The notes under the pieces were generated by a model, which ran no database searches, was not told where the DNA came from, and worked only from the letters and a program-made list of their open reading frames with translations. Shown in pieces: positions 1 through 8,319 of a stretch of DNA of 64,000 nucleotides. Position numbers and translations under genes: made by a program. How positions within the stretch are numbered: position 1 is the first letter of the stretch; each line of letters begins with the position of its first letter. Source of the DNA: Streptococcus mitis (GTDB lineage Bacteria; Bacillota; Bacilli; Lactobacillales; Streptococcaceae); the NCBI RefSeq assembly GCF_002096845.1, contig NZ_NCVK01000059.1, forward strand, positions 62,001-126,000, in the 5' to 3' direction.

Positions 1-1
1 T

Positions 2-802
2 AACAAGTACGCTGAAACTAATAGCAGAGACAATGTTAGTAGAATGAATGCGGAAATTAGAAATGTTATTGTATTTGCGAAAAGAGATAAGCTCAATATA
101 GAAGATTTTACTGAAGGTGTCATTTTATCTGGTCGCCTTTCAAAGAAGCGAAGAGATGAAAAATATATTCATAGCTTTGAAGACTATCAAAAGTTAGTGA
201 CATATTTAGAAAACAATCTTGATTTAACAACTTCAATTGTACCGTATCTGCTATTGATTCAATTAAAAACAGGATTACGTGCAGGAGAAGTTGCAGGCCT
301 TACATGGGATTGTGTATTGTGGGAAAGTTCAGAAATAAAAACATACCGCAGATATGACACTATAAAAAAATGTTGGACAAAACCAAAAACTGAGGATTCA
401 GTTCGTACAGTTCCAATTGACCGTGATACTTTAGATATTTTAAAAAAACTAAAAAAAGAGCAATCTGTATTTATTGAAAATGGCACAATTTCAAATAATG
501 AAAATATGATTTTTGTTGATTTGAATTATAATGTTGTAACAAATGCAGGAGTTAATAAACATCTGAAACAAATTTTAAAAGATTTGAAAATTTATCCGCA
601 AACTATGACAAGTACAGGTTTAAGGCATACGTATTGTTCAACAATGTTAGCAATGGGTGTTGATATTTGGGCAGTGTCAAAGTTAATGGGTCATCGAGAT
701 ATTAAACAAATAACTGAGACTTACGGTCATTTGATAAAGGAAAAAGCAGATATTGAAAATAACAAAGTTCGTGCAGTTTTGACGAGTTTAGTTAAAAAAT
801 AG
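2..802 (+). CDS. Tyrosine integrase of an integrated mobile element, 5' end cut by the window edge
   Basis: The reading frame is open to the left edge, so this is the C-terminal ~266 residues of a longer phage/ICE-type integrase (family members are usually about 380-400 aa). An ATG at 44 lies inside the protein. The catalytic domain is visible: Arg in TGLRAGEVAGL, the LRHTYCST block, His in LMGHRD and the nucleophile Tyr in ETYGHL. The residue three before the second Arg is Thr (STGLR), where most relatives have His. The gene ends 70 bp from the 3' end of a tRNA-Lys gene, the usual position of an integrase next to its attachment site, so the element should lie to the left of the window with its end at the tRNA. 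It is richer in A+T than the genes to the right. Whether the element is a prophage or an ICE cannot be told. Confidence 0.88.
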   Translation, partial: NKYAETNSRDNVSRMNAEIRNVIVFAKRDKLNIEDFTEGVILSGRLSKKRRDEKYIHSFEDYQKLVTYLENNLDLTTSIVPYLLLIQLKTGLRAGEVAGLTWDCVLWESSEIKTYRRYDTIKKCWTKPKTEDSVRTVPIDRDTLDILKKLKKEQSVFIENGTISNNENMIFVDLNYNVVTNAGVNKHLKQILKDLKIYPQTMTSTGLRHTYCSTMLAMGVDIWAVSKLMGHRDIKQITETYGHLIKEKADIENNKVRAVLTSLVKK

Positions 803-828
803 AAATATTGACCAAAAGTTGACCAAAT

Positions 829-859
829 CAAAAAGAAACGTTGATTTAACAACGTTTCT
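829..859 (-). terminator. Rho-independent terminator of the tRNA-Lys transcript
   Basis: An inverted repeat GAAACGTTG/CAACGTTTC with a short loop (834-859) is followed on the minus strand by a T run. It lies just downstream of the tRNA in the direction of its transcription. If an element integrated here, this hairpin may belong to the element end. Confidence 0.7.
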
Positions 860-872
860 AAACTATATATTA

Positions 873-945
873 TGCCCCCTACAGGGATCGAACCTGTGAC
901 CCACGGATTAAGAGTCCGCTGCTCTGCCAGCTGAGCTAAGGAGGC
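873..945 (-). tRNA. tRNA-Lys (anticodon CTT)
   Basis: On the minus strand the 73-nt sequence folds as a tRNA. The acceptor stem GCCTCCT/AGGGGGC carries an A discriminator, the D arm is GCTC/GAGC, the anticodon loop CTCTTAA gives anticodon CTT, and the T arm contains GGTTCGATCC. CCA is not encoded. Its 3' end faces the integrase gene, which fits use as an integration site. Confidence 0.95.
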
Positions 946-950
946 AAAGA

Positions 951-1146
951 AAAAAGCTGTATTGGTGCCGAAACTTCACGGTTTGTATTGAACCCGCGCA
1001 ATTAAGCAGGTGGGCAACTCGCTCTAACTGAAGCTGTTTCCGTGTGAGACGGCCTACATGCTGTTAGAAGACTTTTGTTTCCCTAATAATACAAAAAATA
1101 GTCGGTCAACACTTAAGTGTGAAGTCGTACACCACAGCGTTTCTAT
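951..1146 (-). ncRNA. ssrS: 6S RNA
   Basis: On the minus strand the ends of this stretch form a long interrupted closing stem: GCTGT/ACAGC, then GGTG/CACC, then GACTTCAC/GTGAAGTT. The interior is large and less paired, and the 3' end runs straight into a T-rich tail. That ~195-nt architecture is the 6S RNA fold, an RNA that mimics an open promoter and sequesters sigma-A RNA polymerase. The position beside rarA matches the rarA-yrvM-bsrA neighbourhood of Bacillus subtilis 6S-1. The 5' end is inferred from the promoter just upstream, so it is uncertain by a few bases. Confidence 0.82.
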
Positions 1147-1152
1147 GTTTAT

Positions 1153-1180
1153 ATGATACCACTTTTTCGAAAAAAATCAA
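1153..1180 (-). promoter_or_regulatory. Promoter of 6S RNA
   Basis: On the minus strand there is a TTGATT -35 box, a 16-bp spacer and a TATCAT -10 box, ending about 7 bp before the predicted 6S 5' end. It lies in the 60 bp between the rarA stop codon and the RNA. Confidence 0.6.
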
Positions 1181-1209
1181 GAGAAAAGTGCAATTTTTTG
1201 AAAAGGATT

Positions 1210-2481
1210 TCAGATTTTTCGCAAACGGTCGATAGCTTCCTTTCTTTGAGACAAAGCCCGTTCATATTTACCAGTATCTTCTGCTTGGAAATAGTGATGA
1301 TTGCGGATTTTTTCTGGTAGATAGTCTTGCTTGACCCAATTTCCAGGATAGTTGTGTGGATAGAGATAGTCTTGGGCATTCCCCAGTTCCTTGCTTCCAC
1401 TGTAGTGCCCATCACGCAGGTGTCGCGGAATAGGCAAGTGCCCTGATGTTTTGAGGTCAGCAAGTGCCTTATCCATAGCTACATAGGCTGAGTTGGATTT
1501 TGGAGACAGGGCCAAATCAATCACGACATTGGCAATGAGAATGCGAGCTTCTGGGAACCCAATCTTTTGAGCGGCATCAAGAGCAGTAACGGTATGAATC
1601 TGGGCTTCAGGATTGGCCAAACCGATATCTTCATAGGCGATAACGGTCAAGCGACGAGCGAGACTTGGCAAATCACCAGCCTCAATCAAGCGGGCAGCAT
1701 AGTGAAGACTGGCATCAACATCTGAGCCACGGATAGACTTTTGCAGGGCAGATAGAACATCATAGTGACCGTCTCCATCCTTGTCCATGGTAATGTAGCT
1801 CCGCTGCAGGCTATTTTCCATGACATCAAGGGTGATATGGCGGATGTCCTCGTCATTCTCAGGGGTAGAGAAAACAGCCAGGTCCAGCGAGTTAAAGGCA
1901 GAACGAAGGTCTCCGTTTGTAGAGGTCGCAATGAAATCCAGCGCATCCTCATCTAGTTTTACTGGAAAATCAAAGCCACGTTCAGGGTTATTTAGAGCTA
2001 TCTGAAGAGCCTCTTTGACGTCTTGGTTAGACAGAGGTTCTAACTCAAAAATTTGAACACGGCTACGAATGGCAGGAGTGACAGAGAAGAAGGGATTTTC
2101 AGTTGTAGCCCCAATCATGATGACTAGTCCACTTTCCAAGAGAGGCAAGAGGAAGTCTTGCTTGGTTTTATCTAGTCTATGAATCTCGTCTAGTAATAGG
2201 ACGAGACCACCAGAGAATTTAGCCTCTTCTGCAATTTCTTGCAGTCGTTTTTTACTATCAACTGTCGCATTGAAAGTTCGAAAGGCATACTTAGTAGTCC
2301 CAGCGATGGCTGAGGCAATACTGGTCTTGCCTATTCCCGGAGGACCGTAGAGAATCATGGAGGACAGGCGGTTGGCTTCCACCATGCGACGGATAATTTT
2401 TCCAGGTCCGACCAGATGCTCCTGACCGATGACCTGGTCGATGGTTTTAGGGCGCATGCGAAGTGCGAGATTGTCTGACAT
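1210..2481 (-). CDS. rarA: RarA/MgsA replication-associated recombination AAA+ ATPase
   Basis: A 423-residue protein of the RarA (MgsA, WHIP/Mgs1) family, which acts at stalled replication forks as a clamp-loader-like ATPase. Walker A is GPPGIGKTS and Walker B is LLLDEIHR; the sensor region GATTENPFFS and the C-terminal tetramerisation part follow. I chose the ATG at 2481 (MSDNLALRMRP) over the one at 2514 because AAAGGA sits six bases upstream and the length then equals that of B. subtilis RarA. The 6S RNA gene follows in the same direction, so some read-through is possible. Nothing is unusual in the protein. Confidence 0.95.
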   Translation of the reverse strand: MSDNLALRMRPKTIDQVIGQEHLVGPGKIIRRMVEANRLSSMILYGPPGIGKTSIASAIAGTTKYAFRTFNATVDSKKRLQEIAEEAKFSGGLVLLLDEIHRLDKTKQDFLLPLLESGLVIMIGATTENPFFSVTPAIRSRVQIFELEPLSNQDVKEALQIALNNPERGFDFPVKLDEDALDFIATSTNGDLRSAFNSLDLAVFSTPENDEDIRHITLDVMENSLQRSYITMDKDGDGHYDVLSALQKSIRGSDVDASLHYAARLIEAGDLPSLARRLTVIAYEDIGLANPEAQIHTVTALDAAQKIGFPEARILIANVVIDLALSPKSNSAYVAMDKALADLKTSGHLPIPRHLRDGHYSGSKELGNAQDYLYPHNYPGNWVKQDYLPEKIRNHHYFQAEDTGKYERALSQRKEAIDRLRKI

Positions 2482-2658
2482 AGCAGTCCTTTCTAACGTG
2501 GATTTTAATTTCATATTTTTTGAGCAGTATAACTTATCTAATGTATCTTACTATGTCCATTCTAGCCTATTAGTTGTGATATTTCAATGGTTTTGTAACA
2601 TTCCGGGAGCGAGATAGAAGCTTTTTGACTATTTAATTTGATGAGGAGAGGTATCAGC

Positions 2659-2730
2659 ATGAGAGAATTGATTTTCCTTAAAGATCAAAATATGATAGTT
2701 GAGCCTAAAGAAGTGGAATTACTGACTTGA
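2659..2730 (+). CDS. Possible 23-codon ORF with a strong ribosome binding site
   Basis: An ATG preceded by GAGGAGAGG opens a 23-codon frame (MRELIFLKDQNMIVEP...). It is too short to assign. It precedes another small ORF and a BOX-split gene, so it may be the broken start of a once longer gene of this accessory patch. Confidence 0.3.
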   Translation: MRELIFLKDQNMIVEPKEVELLT

Positions 2731-2787
2731 GAAATAATATTGCTAAATATTATTGTATGAATTATAATGAAGGAGAGGTGATAAGTA

Positions 2788-3003
2788 ATGGAATTACCAA
2801 GTCAGGAAATTTTGATTTTTACAAAACAAATTCGACAATGGATTTTTAGTGATCAAGTTATTTCAGGAAAAAGAAAATTTATCTTCCGTGAAGATACTCC
2901 AAAAGAGATTTTAGATTTGTACGAAAACATTAAACCTAAACTTGATTTTGCTTACCAAGAAGTTCATTCTAATAATTATGAATTAGAAAAATATGAAAAA
3001 TAG
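2788..3003 (+). CDS. Hypothetical protein, 71 aa
   Basis: A small acidic-basic soluble protein (MELPSQEILIFTKQIRQW...) with an AAGGAGAGG ribosome binding site 9 bp upstream. I see no transmembrane segment or known motif. Its last codons overlap the start of the next small frame (ATG at 2993), which suggests translational coupling with that gene, now split by a BOX element. The stretch from 2.6 to 4.2 kb is a patch of small accessory genes next to hicAB. Function unknown. Confidence 0.55.
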   Translation: MELPSQEILIFTKQIRQWIFSDQVISGKRKFIFREDTPKEILDLYENIKPKLDFAYQEVHSNNYELEKYEK

Positions 3004-3393
3004 AATAATTGATGTTTTTAAAGTAGTAAATCGCCTCCTTGTAATAACTGTTGAAAATCCTGATTTCGAAGACTTGAGAGTTAATCATACTCAATGAAAA
3101 TCAAAGAGCAAACTAGGAAACTAGCCGCAGGCTGCTCAAAACACTGTTTTGAGGTTGTAGATAAGACTGACGAAGTCAGTCACATATATACGGTAAGGCG
3201 ACGTTGACGTGGTTTGAATTTGATTTTCGAAGAGTATCAGTTTGTAAAAATTGGAGATAAAAAATATAGGGTCCGCAGTGTTCCTATGATTCATTCAACT
3301 CCGCCTCAATCTGTCTTAGTTCGAGATACTTTTACAATTGACTATACAGATGATGAATTGCTCGATAAAGAAGCAGTTTTTACTACTAATTAG
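2993..3393 (+). pseudogene. Small hypothetical gene split by a BOX element
   Basis: The N-terminal part starts at ATG 2993 (MKNRIIDVFKVVNRLL...DLRVN) and runs into a BOX element at 3087, where it stops at 3097. A continuation without an ATG is read from about 3239 to the stop at 3391-3393 (FVKIGDKKYRVRSVPMI...EAVFTTN). The two halves are in different frames (2993 and 3241 are not congruent modulo 3), so the insertion destroyed the gene. The C-terminal half looks like real coding sequence. The product family is not recognised. Confidence 0.6.
3087..3237 (-). repeat. BOX element (boxC-boxB-boxA on the + strand, i.e. minus orientation)
   Basis: It contains the boxC end (ATACTCAATGAAAATC), a boxB-like stretch with GACGAAGTCAGT, and a boxA end with GGCGACGTTGACG...CGAAGAGTAT. 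It is inserted inside a small coding gene. BOX elements are mobilisable-looking repeats characteristic of pneumococci and close relatives. Confidence 0.92.
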
Positions 3394-3475
3394 AAAAATA
3401 GGTATGAATAAATTAGAAGCTCTTAGAACTGAATCTAGGATCTTTGATGGTATAAGAGAATAATACGTTTCATTC

Positions 3476-3504
3476 TTTACAATACGTGTAGCACGTGTTA
3501 TAAT
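3476..3504 (+). promoter_or_regulatory. hicAB promoter with embedded operator palindrome
   Basis: A TTTACA -35 box (3476-3481), a 17-bp spacer and a perfect TATAAT -10 box (3499-3504). The spacer carries the inverted repeat ACGTG-TAG-CACGT (3484-3496). HicB antitoxins commonly repress their own promoter, so this palindrome is the likely HicB or HicAB operator (inference). Confidence 0.75.
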
Positions 3505-3529
3505 GGTGTTGTCAGGAGGTAAAAGCGCT

Positions 3530-3709
3530 ATGCCTATGACACAAAAAGAGATGGTCAAACTCCTTACGGCCCATGGTTGGATAAAGACTAGAGGCGGTAA
3601 AGGCTCCCATATTAAAATGGAGAAGCAAGGGGAAAGACCTATCACAATCCCCCATGGTGAGCTGAATAAGTACACTGAAAGAGGGATAAGAAAGCAAGCT
3701 GGGTTGTAA
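3530..3709 (+). CDS. hicA: HicA-type mRNA interferase toxin
   Basis: A 59-residue basic protein with the HicA pattern: a short N-terminal helix (MTQKEMVKLL), then GW.....GSH and the catalytic His in KGSHIKM, then PITIPHGE.L. HicA toxins cleave mRNA through a dsRBD-like fold and are neutralised by HicB. The start at 3530 is set by AGGAGG (3515-3519 area) with correct spacing; the longer in-frame start would begin inside the promoter. HicB follows 36 bp downstream with its own ribosome binding site, the toxin-first order typical of hicAB. Confidence 0.9.
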   Translation: MPMTQKEMVKLLTAHGWIKTRGGKGSHIKMEKQGERPITIPHGELNKYTERGIRKQAGL

Positions 3710-3745
3710 AATTCAGCCCCTGCTTTTTGATATGGAGGTAGTGAG

Positions 3746-4198
3746 ATGTTAGTTACGTATCCAGCTTTATTTTATTATGATGATACAGATGGGGTAAAAG
3801 CGACTTATTTTGTCCATTTCCCGGATTTTGAATACTCCGCTACACAAGGCGAGGGGATTTCTGAGGCTTTGGCTATGGGTTCGGAGTGGTTAGGTATAAC
3901 TGTTGCAGATTTGATAGAGAGTGATGGAGATTTGCCCCAGCCATCAGATATCAATAGCTTGTCTTTAATTGATAATGATCCTTTTAAAGATGATGAAGAT
4001 TTCGTGTCAACCTATGACCTTGATAAATCGTTTATTTCTATGGTATCTGTTGATGTATCAGAGTACTTAGGAAGTCAAGAACCAATTAAAAAGACCTTGA
4101 CCATACCAAGATGGGCAGATAAGTTGGGACGAGAAATGGGACTTAACTTTTCTCAGACTTTGACAGACGCTATTGCAGATAAGAAAATACAAGCATAA
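3746..4198 (+). CDS. hicB: HicB-type antitoxin
   Basis: A 150-residue protein with an N-terminal partial-RNase-H-like HicB domain (YPALFYYD...YFVHFPDFEYSATQGE...A) and a C-terminal DNA-binding segment (KKTLTIPRWADKLGREMGLNFSQTL) of ribbon-helix-helix type. It neutralises HicA and should repress the upstream promoter. A GGAGG site precedes the ATG. It is followed by a terminator at 4285, so hicAB is a self-contained two-gene unit. Confidence 0.88.
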   Translation: MLVTYPALFYYDDTDGVKATYFVHFPDFEYSATQGEGISEALAMGSEWLGITVADLIESDGDLPQPSDINSLSLIDNDPFKDDEDFVSTYDLDKSFISMVSVDVSEYLGSQEPIKKTLTIPRWADKLGREMGLNFSQTLTDAIADKKIQA

Positions 4199-4284
4199 GA
4201 TTAAGTGTGACATCGTGGGAATGGCCAATAAAAAAGCACATCTAATTGTGCTAGTTACTTGTCTATTGATCCTATAGATTTGCT

Positions 4285-4304
4285 AGCCCTTTCGAGGGTT
4301 TTTT
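4285..4304 (+). terminator. Terminator after hicAB
   Basis: A hairpin GCCCT-TTCG-AGGGT is followed by six T residues. The rest of the gap before the next gene (4305-4489) holds only an extended -10 promoter. Confidence 0.75.
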
Positions 4305-4382
4305 GTGTTGAGTTTTTGGAAAAAATAAGGAAATCAACCGTTTAAGAAAATCACTGATATCAAGGGATTAAATGAGGTAATA

Positions 4383-4391
4383 TGGTATAAT
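4383..4391 (+). promoter_or_regulatory. Extended -10 promoter of the DUF3013 operon
   Basis: TGG-TATAAT, an extended -10 element with no convincing -35 box, about 100 bp upstream of the DUF3013 start. Confidence 0.5.
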
Positions 4392-4489
4392 TAGGACATA
4401 AAATAATTTTGTGGTAAGATGGTAGTATCTATTTTAGCATAATTCCGAGCAATCGGGGCGATTTAAGAGTCGCATAGAAAGAGGACAAA

Positions 4490-4960
4490 ATGGCAACATA
4501 TGGATTTTTAGATGTTTTAGAGGAAGAGTTGGAGAAGAATTTTCCATTTGACTTTGAGATTAGTTGGGATAAGCGCAATCACGCGGTAGAAGTGAGTTTT
4601 CTATTGGAAGCGCAAAATGCTGCAGGTGTGGAGATGGTAGATGAAGACGGAGAGGTTTCATCGGATGATATTCTCTTTGAAGAAGCAGTGCTTTTTTACA
4701 ATCCTGCCAAGTCAACCATCAATGAGGAAGACTATTTGACGGTCATTCCTTACCTACCTAAAAAAGGCTTTTCTCGTGAGTTTTTAGCTTATTTTGCGCT
4801 ATTCCTTAAAGATACTGCTGAGGTTGGGCTAGATGCCCTTATGGACTTTTTGGAAGACCCAGAAGCAGAAGAATTTGTCATGGAATGGAACCAAGAAGTC
4901 TTTGAAGAAGGAAAAGTAGGCTTGGAAGAGGGAGAGTTTTATCCTTATCCGAGATACTAG
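4490..4960 (+). CDS. DUF3013 family protein
   Basis: A 156-residue very acidic cytoplasmic protein matching the lactic-acid-bacterial DUF3013 family (start MATYGFLDVLEEELEKNFPFDFEISWDK, end EGEFYPYPRY). Function unknown. AGAGGAC provides the ribosome binding site. It begins a run of tightly packed same-strand genes (M50-like protein, Nudix, then prmA-rsmE-pepF). Confidence 0.75.
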   Translation: MATYGFLDVLEEELEKNFPFDFEISWDKRNHAVEVSFLLEAQNAAGVEMVDEDGEVSSDDILFEEAVLFYNPAKSTINEEDYLTVIPYLPKKGFSREFLAYFALFLKDTAEVGLDALMDFLEDPEAEEFVMEWNQEVFEEGKVGLEEGEFYPYPRY

Positions 4961-4978
4961 GAGTTGGATGGAGATTTT

Positions 4979-6046
4979 ATGAAGAAAATTGGGATTTATT
5001 TGGTTTATGTACTAGCTGTTGTCTTTATTATGCTGGCTTGTGCTTGTGGAACAATAGCATTTGCAGAGCTGGGATATTCCGCAGTTTTAGTCTTTACTTT
5101 TGGTTATGCCTTCGCTCTTCTAAGCATGTATTTAATCTTTATTCTTCATGAGCTGGGACATGCTTTTTGTGGCTACTTGACAGGCTATCGGCTGGTGGCT
5201 TTTGGATTAGGACATTTTATTTTGACCAAAAAGTCAGGCAGGTTTCATCTTAGTAGAACAGCCATTCTGAAAAATGTTGGTGCTCAATACATTGGTTTAA
5301 AAGAGGATGAAAGCGATCAAAGAATCATCCTGATGCTTTCAGGAGGCTTGATGGTTCATCTCAGCTTGATATTGTTGGCGATAGTGTTTGGATTTTTGAC
5401 AAGAAGCTGGTATTTTGCAGGGACTTGGATTTTTCTTAATTTGTCTTTCTTCCTAAATAACATTTTGCCAGTTGGGATTACCGATGGAGCAAAAATTTGG
5501 GAATTGCTACAACGTCCTGAAAATACGAAATACGCCTACCTGATGTTGAGGCATTCTGCCCAGACCTTGCTAGCTCCTCAAGAATATGATTTAAAAGACT
5601 TTATCATGTCTGTTGATGAGGAGGTGAGAGGGAGTTTTGCAGAAAGTGTTCAGACTCTTCAGGGATTGGTATTCATATTGGATGATAATATAGAGTTTGC
5701 AAAGCAACAGTTTCAGTCTGTGTTAGAGAAAACAGATAATCCAATGTCTAAAACTATTTCTCAATTATACCTTCTTCAAATTGCTCTGATAGAAGGAGAT
5801 AATAAGAAGGCGGAAGAATATGCAAGTATTCGAGGGGTCAAATCCTTTTTATCTATAAAAACAGCAGATATGCAGGTCATTCAAGCTTGGTATCAATTTA
5901 AGGTGAAGAAAGATGTAGTTCAAACTCACAAGGCTATGAAGATTGCTAGACATAAAATGAATAGCAGTCGGATGTTACGGGATGAGAAAAGCTATTATCA
6001 AAACTGGTTAGCCGAGCTGGAAAAGGAATTAACCGAAGGAGTCTAA
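4979..6046 (+). CDS. Membrane protein with M50-like HELGH zinc motif
   Basis: About 355 residues. Several N-terminal transmembrane helices are visible (residues ~3-30, 35-60, 105-130, 135-155). The second helix region carries HELGHAFCGYLTG, the metal-binding motif of site-2-protease/M50-like proteins, and a NNILPVGITDGAKI segment resembles the second metal-ligand motif (N..P..DG). The C-terminal ~170 residues are soluble and helical. Either the ATG at 4964 or that at 4979 could be used; GGAG five bases before 4979 and the MKKIGIYL start favour 4979. It sits 18 bp after the DUF3013 gene and its stop is 1 bp before the Nudix ATG. Substrate unknown. Confidence 0.72.
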   Translation: MKKIGIYLVYVLAVVFIMLACACGTIAFAELGYSAVLVFTFGYAFALLSMYLIFILHELGHAFCGYLTGYRLVAFGLGHFILTKKSGRFHLSRTAILKNVGAQYIGLKEDESDQRIILMLSGGLMVHLSLILLAIVFGFLTRSWYFAGTWIFLNLSFFLNNILPVGITDGAKIWELLQRPENTKYAYLMLRHSAQTLLAPQEYDLKDFIMSVDEEVRGSFAESVQTLQGLVFILDDNIEFAKQQFQSVLEKTDNPMSKTISQLYLLQIALIEGDNKKAEEYASIRGVKSFLSIKTADMQVIQAWYQFKVKKDVVQTHKAMKIARHKMNSSRMLRDEKSYYQNWLAELEKELTEGV

Positions 6047-6047
6047 T

Positions 6048-6476
6048 ATGGAAATAGAAATTTCTGATTTCACAGGTTCTAAAATTGCCCTCTTTTGTGG
6101 GGATAAGCTACTGACGATTTTGCGTGATGACAAGGACGATATCCCTTGTCCCAATATGTGGGAGTTGCCAGGTGGTGGTCGTGAAGGGGACGAGAGCCCT
6201 TTTGAGTGCGTGGCGCGTGAAGTTTATGAAGAACTGGGAATTCATTTAAATGAGGATTGCCTGCTCTGGAGCAAGGTCTATCCCAGCATGCTCTATGAAG
6301 GCAGACAGTCGGTCTTTATGGTCGGTCAGATCAGTCAAGAACAATTTGACAATATCACCTTTGGTGATGAAGGACAGGGCTATCAGTTGATGAATGTTGA
6401 GGAGTTTCTCACTTCCAGTCAAGTTGTGCCTCAGTTGCGAGAGAGATTAAAAGATTATTTAAAAGTAAGTGATTAG
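6048..6476 (+). CDS. Nudix hydrolase
   Basis: A 142-residue MutT-type protein. The Nudix box GGGREGDESPFECVAREVYEELGI (roughly residues 43-66) has the G-x5-E-x7-REVxEELG pattern that binds Mg2+ for nucleoside-diphosphate-linked pyrophosphate hydrolysis. The substrate cannot be read from the sequence. It is translationally linked to the M50-like gene (1-bp gap). Confidence 0.85.
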   Translation: MEIEISDFTGSKIALFCGDKLLTILRDDKDDIPCPNMWELPGGGREGDESPFECVAREVYEELGIHLNEDCLLWSKVYPSMLYEGRQSVFMVGQISQEQFDNITFGDEGQGYQLMNVEEFLTSSQVVPQLRERLKDYLKVSD

Positions 6477-6482
6477 AAAGGA

Positions 6483-6600
6483 TGGTTCGGTTACATTTCT
6501 AAACTGAACCCGCCCTAAACACTGTGCCAAAAAGATAAACTTCTCTTAGACACAAGCGTCTTCAGAGAATTTCCTATTTTGGTTTTGTGTTTTACGGGCT
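6483..6600. other. Structured leader upstream of prmA
   Basis: Two inverted repeats: GGTTCGGTT/AACTGAACC near 6487-6510, and TTCTCT-AGAC...GTCT-AGAGAA near 6541-6567. Neither is followed by a clear T run. It may be an RNA leader of prmA; no known family recognised. Confidence 0.25.
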
Positions 6601-6613
6601 TGGTATCTTAATA

Positions 6614-7564
6614 ATGGAAACATGGCAAGAGTTAAAAGTTACAGTGAAGCGTGATGGAGAGGAATTAGTTTCCAATCTCTTGATTGAGCTGGGAGCGCAA
6701 GGTGTTGCGATTGAAGACAGTATGGACTATGTGGGAAATGTGGACCGCTTCGGCGAGATTTTCCCAGAGGTAGAGCAGCAAGAAGAAATCGTTGTGACAG
6801 CCTATTACCCTGAAACGGTGGATGTGGTAGAGGTTGAGGCGGACTTGCAGGCTCGCATATCAGAATTGAAAGATTTTATTGATTTGGGAGAGGTAAAAAT
6901 GGGTACGACTGCCTTGGCTGAGGAAGACTGGGCGGACAACTGGAAGAAATACTATGAGCCAGCTCGAATTACTCATGATTTGACTATCGTGCCGTCGTGG
7001 ACAGACTATGAGGCAATTGCGGGAGAAAAGATTATCAAGCTAGATCCAGGCATGGCGTTTGGTACGGGGACGCATCCAACAACCAAGATGAGTCTCTTTG
7101 CCTTGGAACAGGTTCTTCGTGGTGGCGAAACGGTGCTAGATGTGGGGACTGGTTCAGGGGTTCTCTCCATTGCTAGCTCGCTACTTGGTGCCAAGGAAAT
7201 CTTCGCCTATGACCTAGATGATGTGGCAGTTCGTGTGGCTCAGGAAAATATTGAGCTCAATCCAGATATGGAAAACATCCATGTAGCGCCAGGCGATTTG
7301 CTCAAGGGTGTGGAGATTAAGGCAGATGTGATTGTAGCTAATATCTTGGCGGATATCCTCGTTTATCTGACGGATGATGCTTATCGCTTGGTCAAGGATG
7401 AAGGCTACCTCATCATGAGTGGGATTATCAAGGACAAGTGGGACATGGTGCGCGAGTCGGCTGAGTCAGCTGGATTTTTCCTTGAAACCCACATGATTCA
7501 AGGGGAATGGAATGCCTGCGTCTTCAAGAAAACCAAGGATATTTCCGGTGTGATTGGAGGCTAG
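6614..7564 (+). CDS. prmA: Ribosomal protein L11 methyltransferase
   Basis: A 316-residue SAM-dependent methyltransferase that trimethylates ribosomal protein L11. The SAM-binding motif [10 protein letters not shown], the [13 protein letters not shown] block typical of PrmA and the catalytic-region VANILADIL are present. The start at METWQEL (6614) gives the usual PrmA length; the longer frame from 6587 adds an unlikely hydrophobic leader. It ends 1 bp before the rsmE start codon, and the rsmE ribosome binding site (TTGGAGG) lies within the last codons. Confidence 0.95.
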   Translation: METWQELKVTVKRDGEELVSNLLIELGAQGVAIEDSMDYVGNVDRFGEIFPEVEQQEEIVVTAYYPETVDVVEVEADLQARISELKDFIDLGEVKMGTTALAEEDWADNWKKYYEPARITHDLTIVPSWTDYEAIAGEKIIKLDPGMAFGTGTHPTTKMSLFALEQVLRGGETVLDVGTGSGVLSIASSLLGAKEIFAYDLDDVAVRVAQENIELNPDMENIHVAPGDLLKGVEIKADVIVANILADILVYLTDDAYRLVKDEGYLIMSGIIKDKWDMVRESAESAGFFLETHMIQGEWNACVFKKTKDISGVIGG

Positions 7565-7565
7565 C

Positions 7566-8309
7566 ATGCAACAGTATTTTGTCAAAGGCAGTGCTATCTC
7601 TCCTGTCACCATCGAGGACAAGGAAACCAGCAAGCATATGTTTCAGGTTATGCGCTTGAAAGAAGATGACGAGGTGACCTTAGTCTTTGAGGATGGCATC
7701 AAGCGCTTGGCGCGTGTGCTGGATGTGGAAAATCGTCAGTTTGAATTGGTAGAAGAACTAGATGACAATGTGGAACTGCCAGTCCAAGTGACCATCGCAT
7801 CCGGCTTTCCTAAGGGAGACAAGCTGGAGTTTATCACTCAAAAAGTAACCGAACTGGGTGCCAGCCAAATTTGGGCCTTTCCTGCCGATTGGTCGGTCGC
7901 CAAATGGGATGGCAAGAAATTGGGTAAAAAGGTTGAAAAACTAGAAAAAATCGCCCTTGGAGCAGCAGAGCAAAGCAAGCGTAATATGGTTCCAAGTATC
8001 AAACTTTTCGAGAAAAAAGCAGATTTTCTAGCTCAGTTTGACCAGTTTGACTCTATCGTAGTGGCATATGAAGAGTCGGCAAAAGAAGGAGAAGCCGCCG
8101 CACTTATACAAGCAGTTGCTGGACTGGAAAAAGGAGCTAAATTGCTCTTTATCTTTGGTCCAGAAGGTGGTCTCTCACCTGCAGAAATCGAGAGTTTTGA
8201 AGCTAAAGGAGCAGTCTTGGCAGGTCTTGGTCCTCGTATTTTGCGAGCAGAAACAGCACCGCTTTATGCCCTGTCAGCCCTTAGTGTTTTATTAGAATTA
8301 GAGAAATAA
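7566..8309 (+). CDS. rsmE: 16S rRNA m3U1498 methyltransferase
   Basis: A 247-residue SPOUT-class methyltransferase. The PUA-like N-terminal domain begins at MQQYFVKG; the C-terminal trefoil-knot region shows FIFGPEGGLSPAEI and GPRILRAETAPLYAL, hallmarks of RsmE. It methylates N3 of U1498 in 16S rRNA. I chose 7566 because of the GGAGG eight bases upstream. PrmA-RsmE pairing is conserved in Firmicutes. Confidence 0.95.
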   Translation: MQQYFVKGSAISPVTIEDKETSKHMFQVMRLKEDDEVTLVFEDGIKRLARVLDVENRQFELVEELDDNVELPVQVTIASGFPKGDKLEFITQKVTELGASQIWAFPADWSVAKWDGKKLGKKVEKLEKIALGAAEQSKRNMVPSIKLFEKKADFLAQFDQFDSIVVAYEESAKEGEAAALIQAVAGLEKGAKLLFIFGPEGGLSPAEIESFEAKGAVLAGLGPRILRAETAPLYALSALSVLLELEK

Positions 8310-8319
8310 GAGGAAGAAA

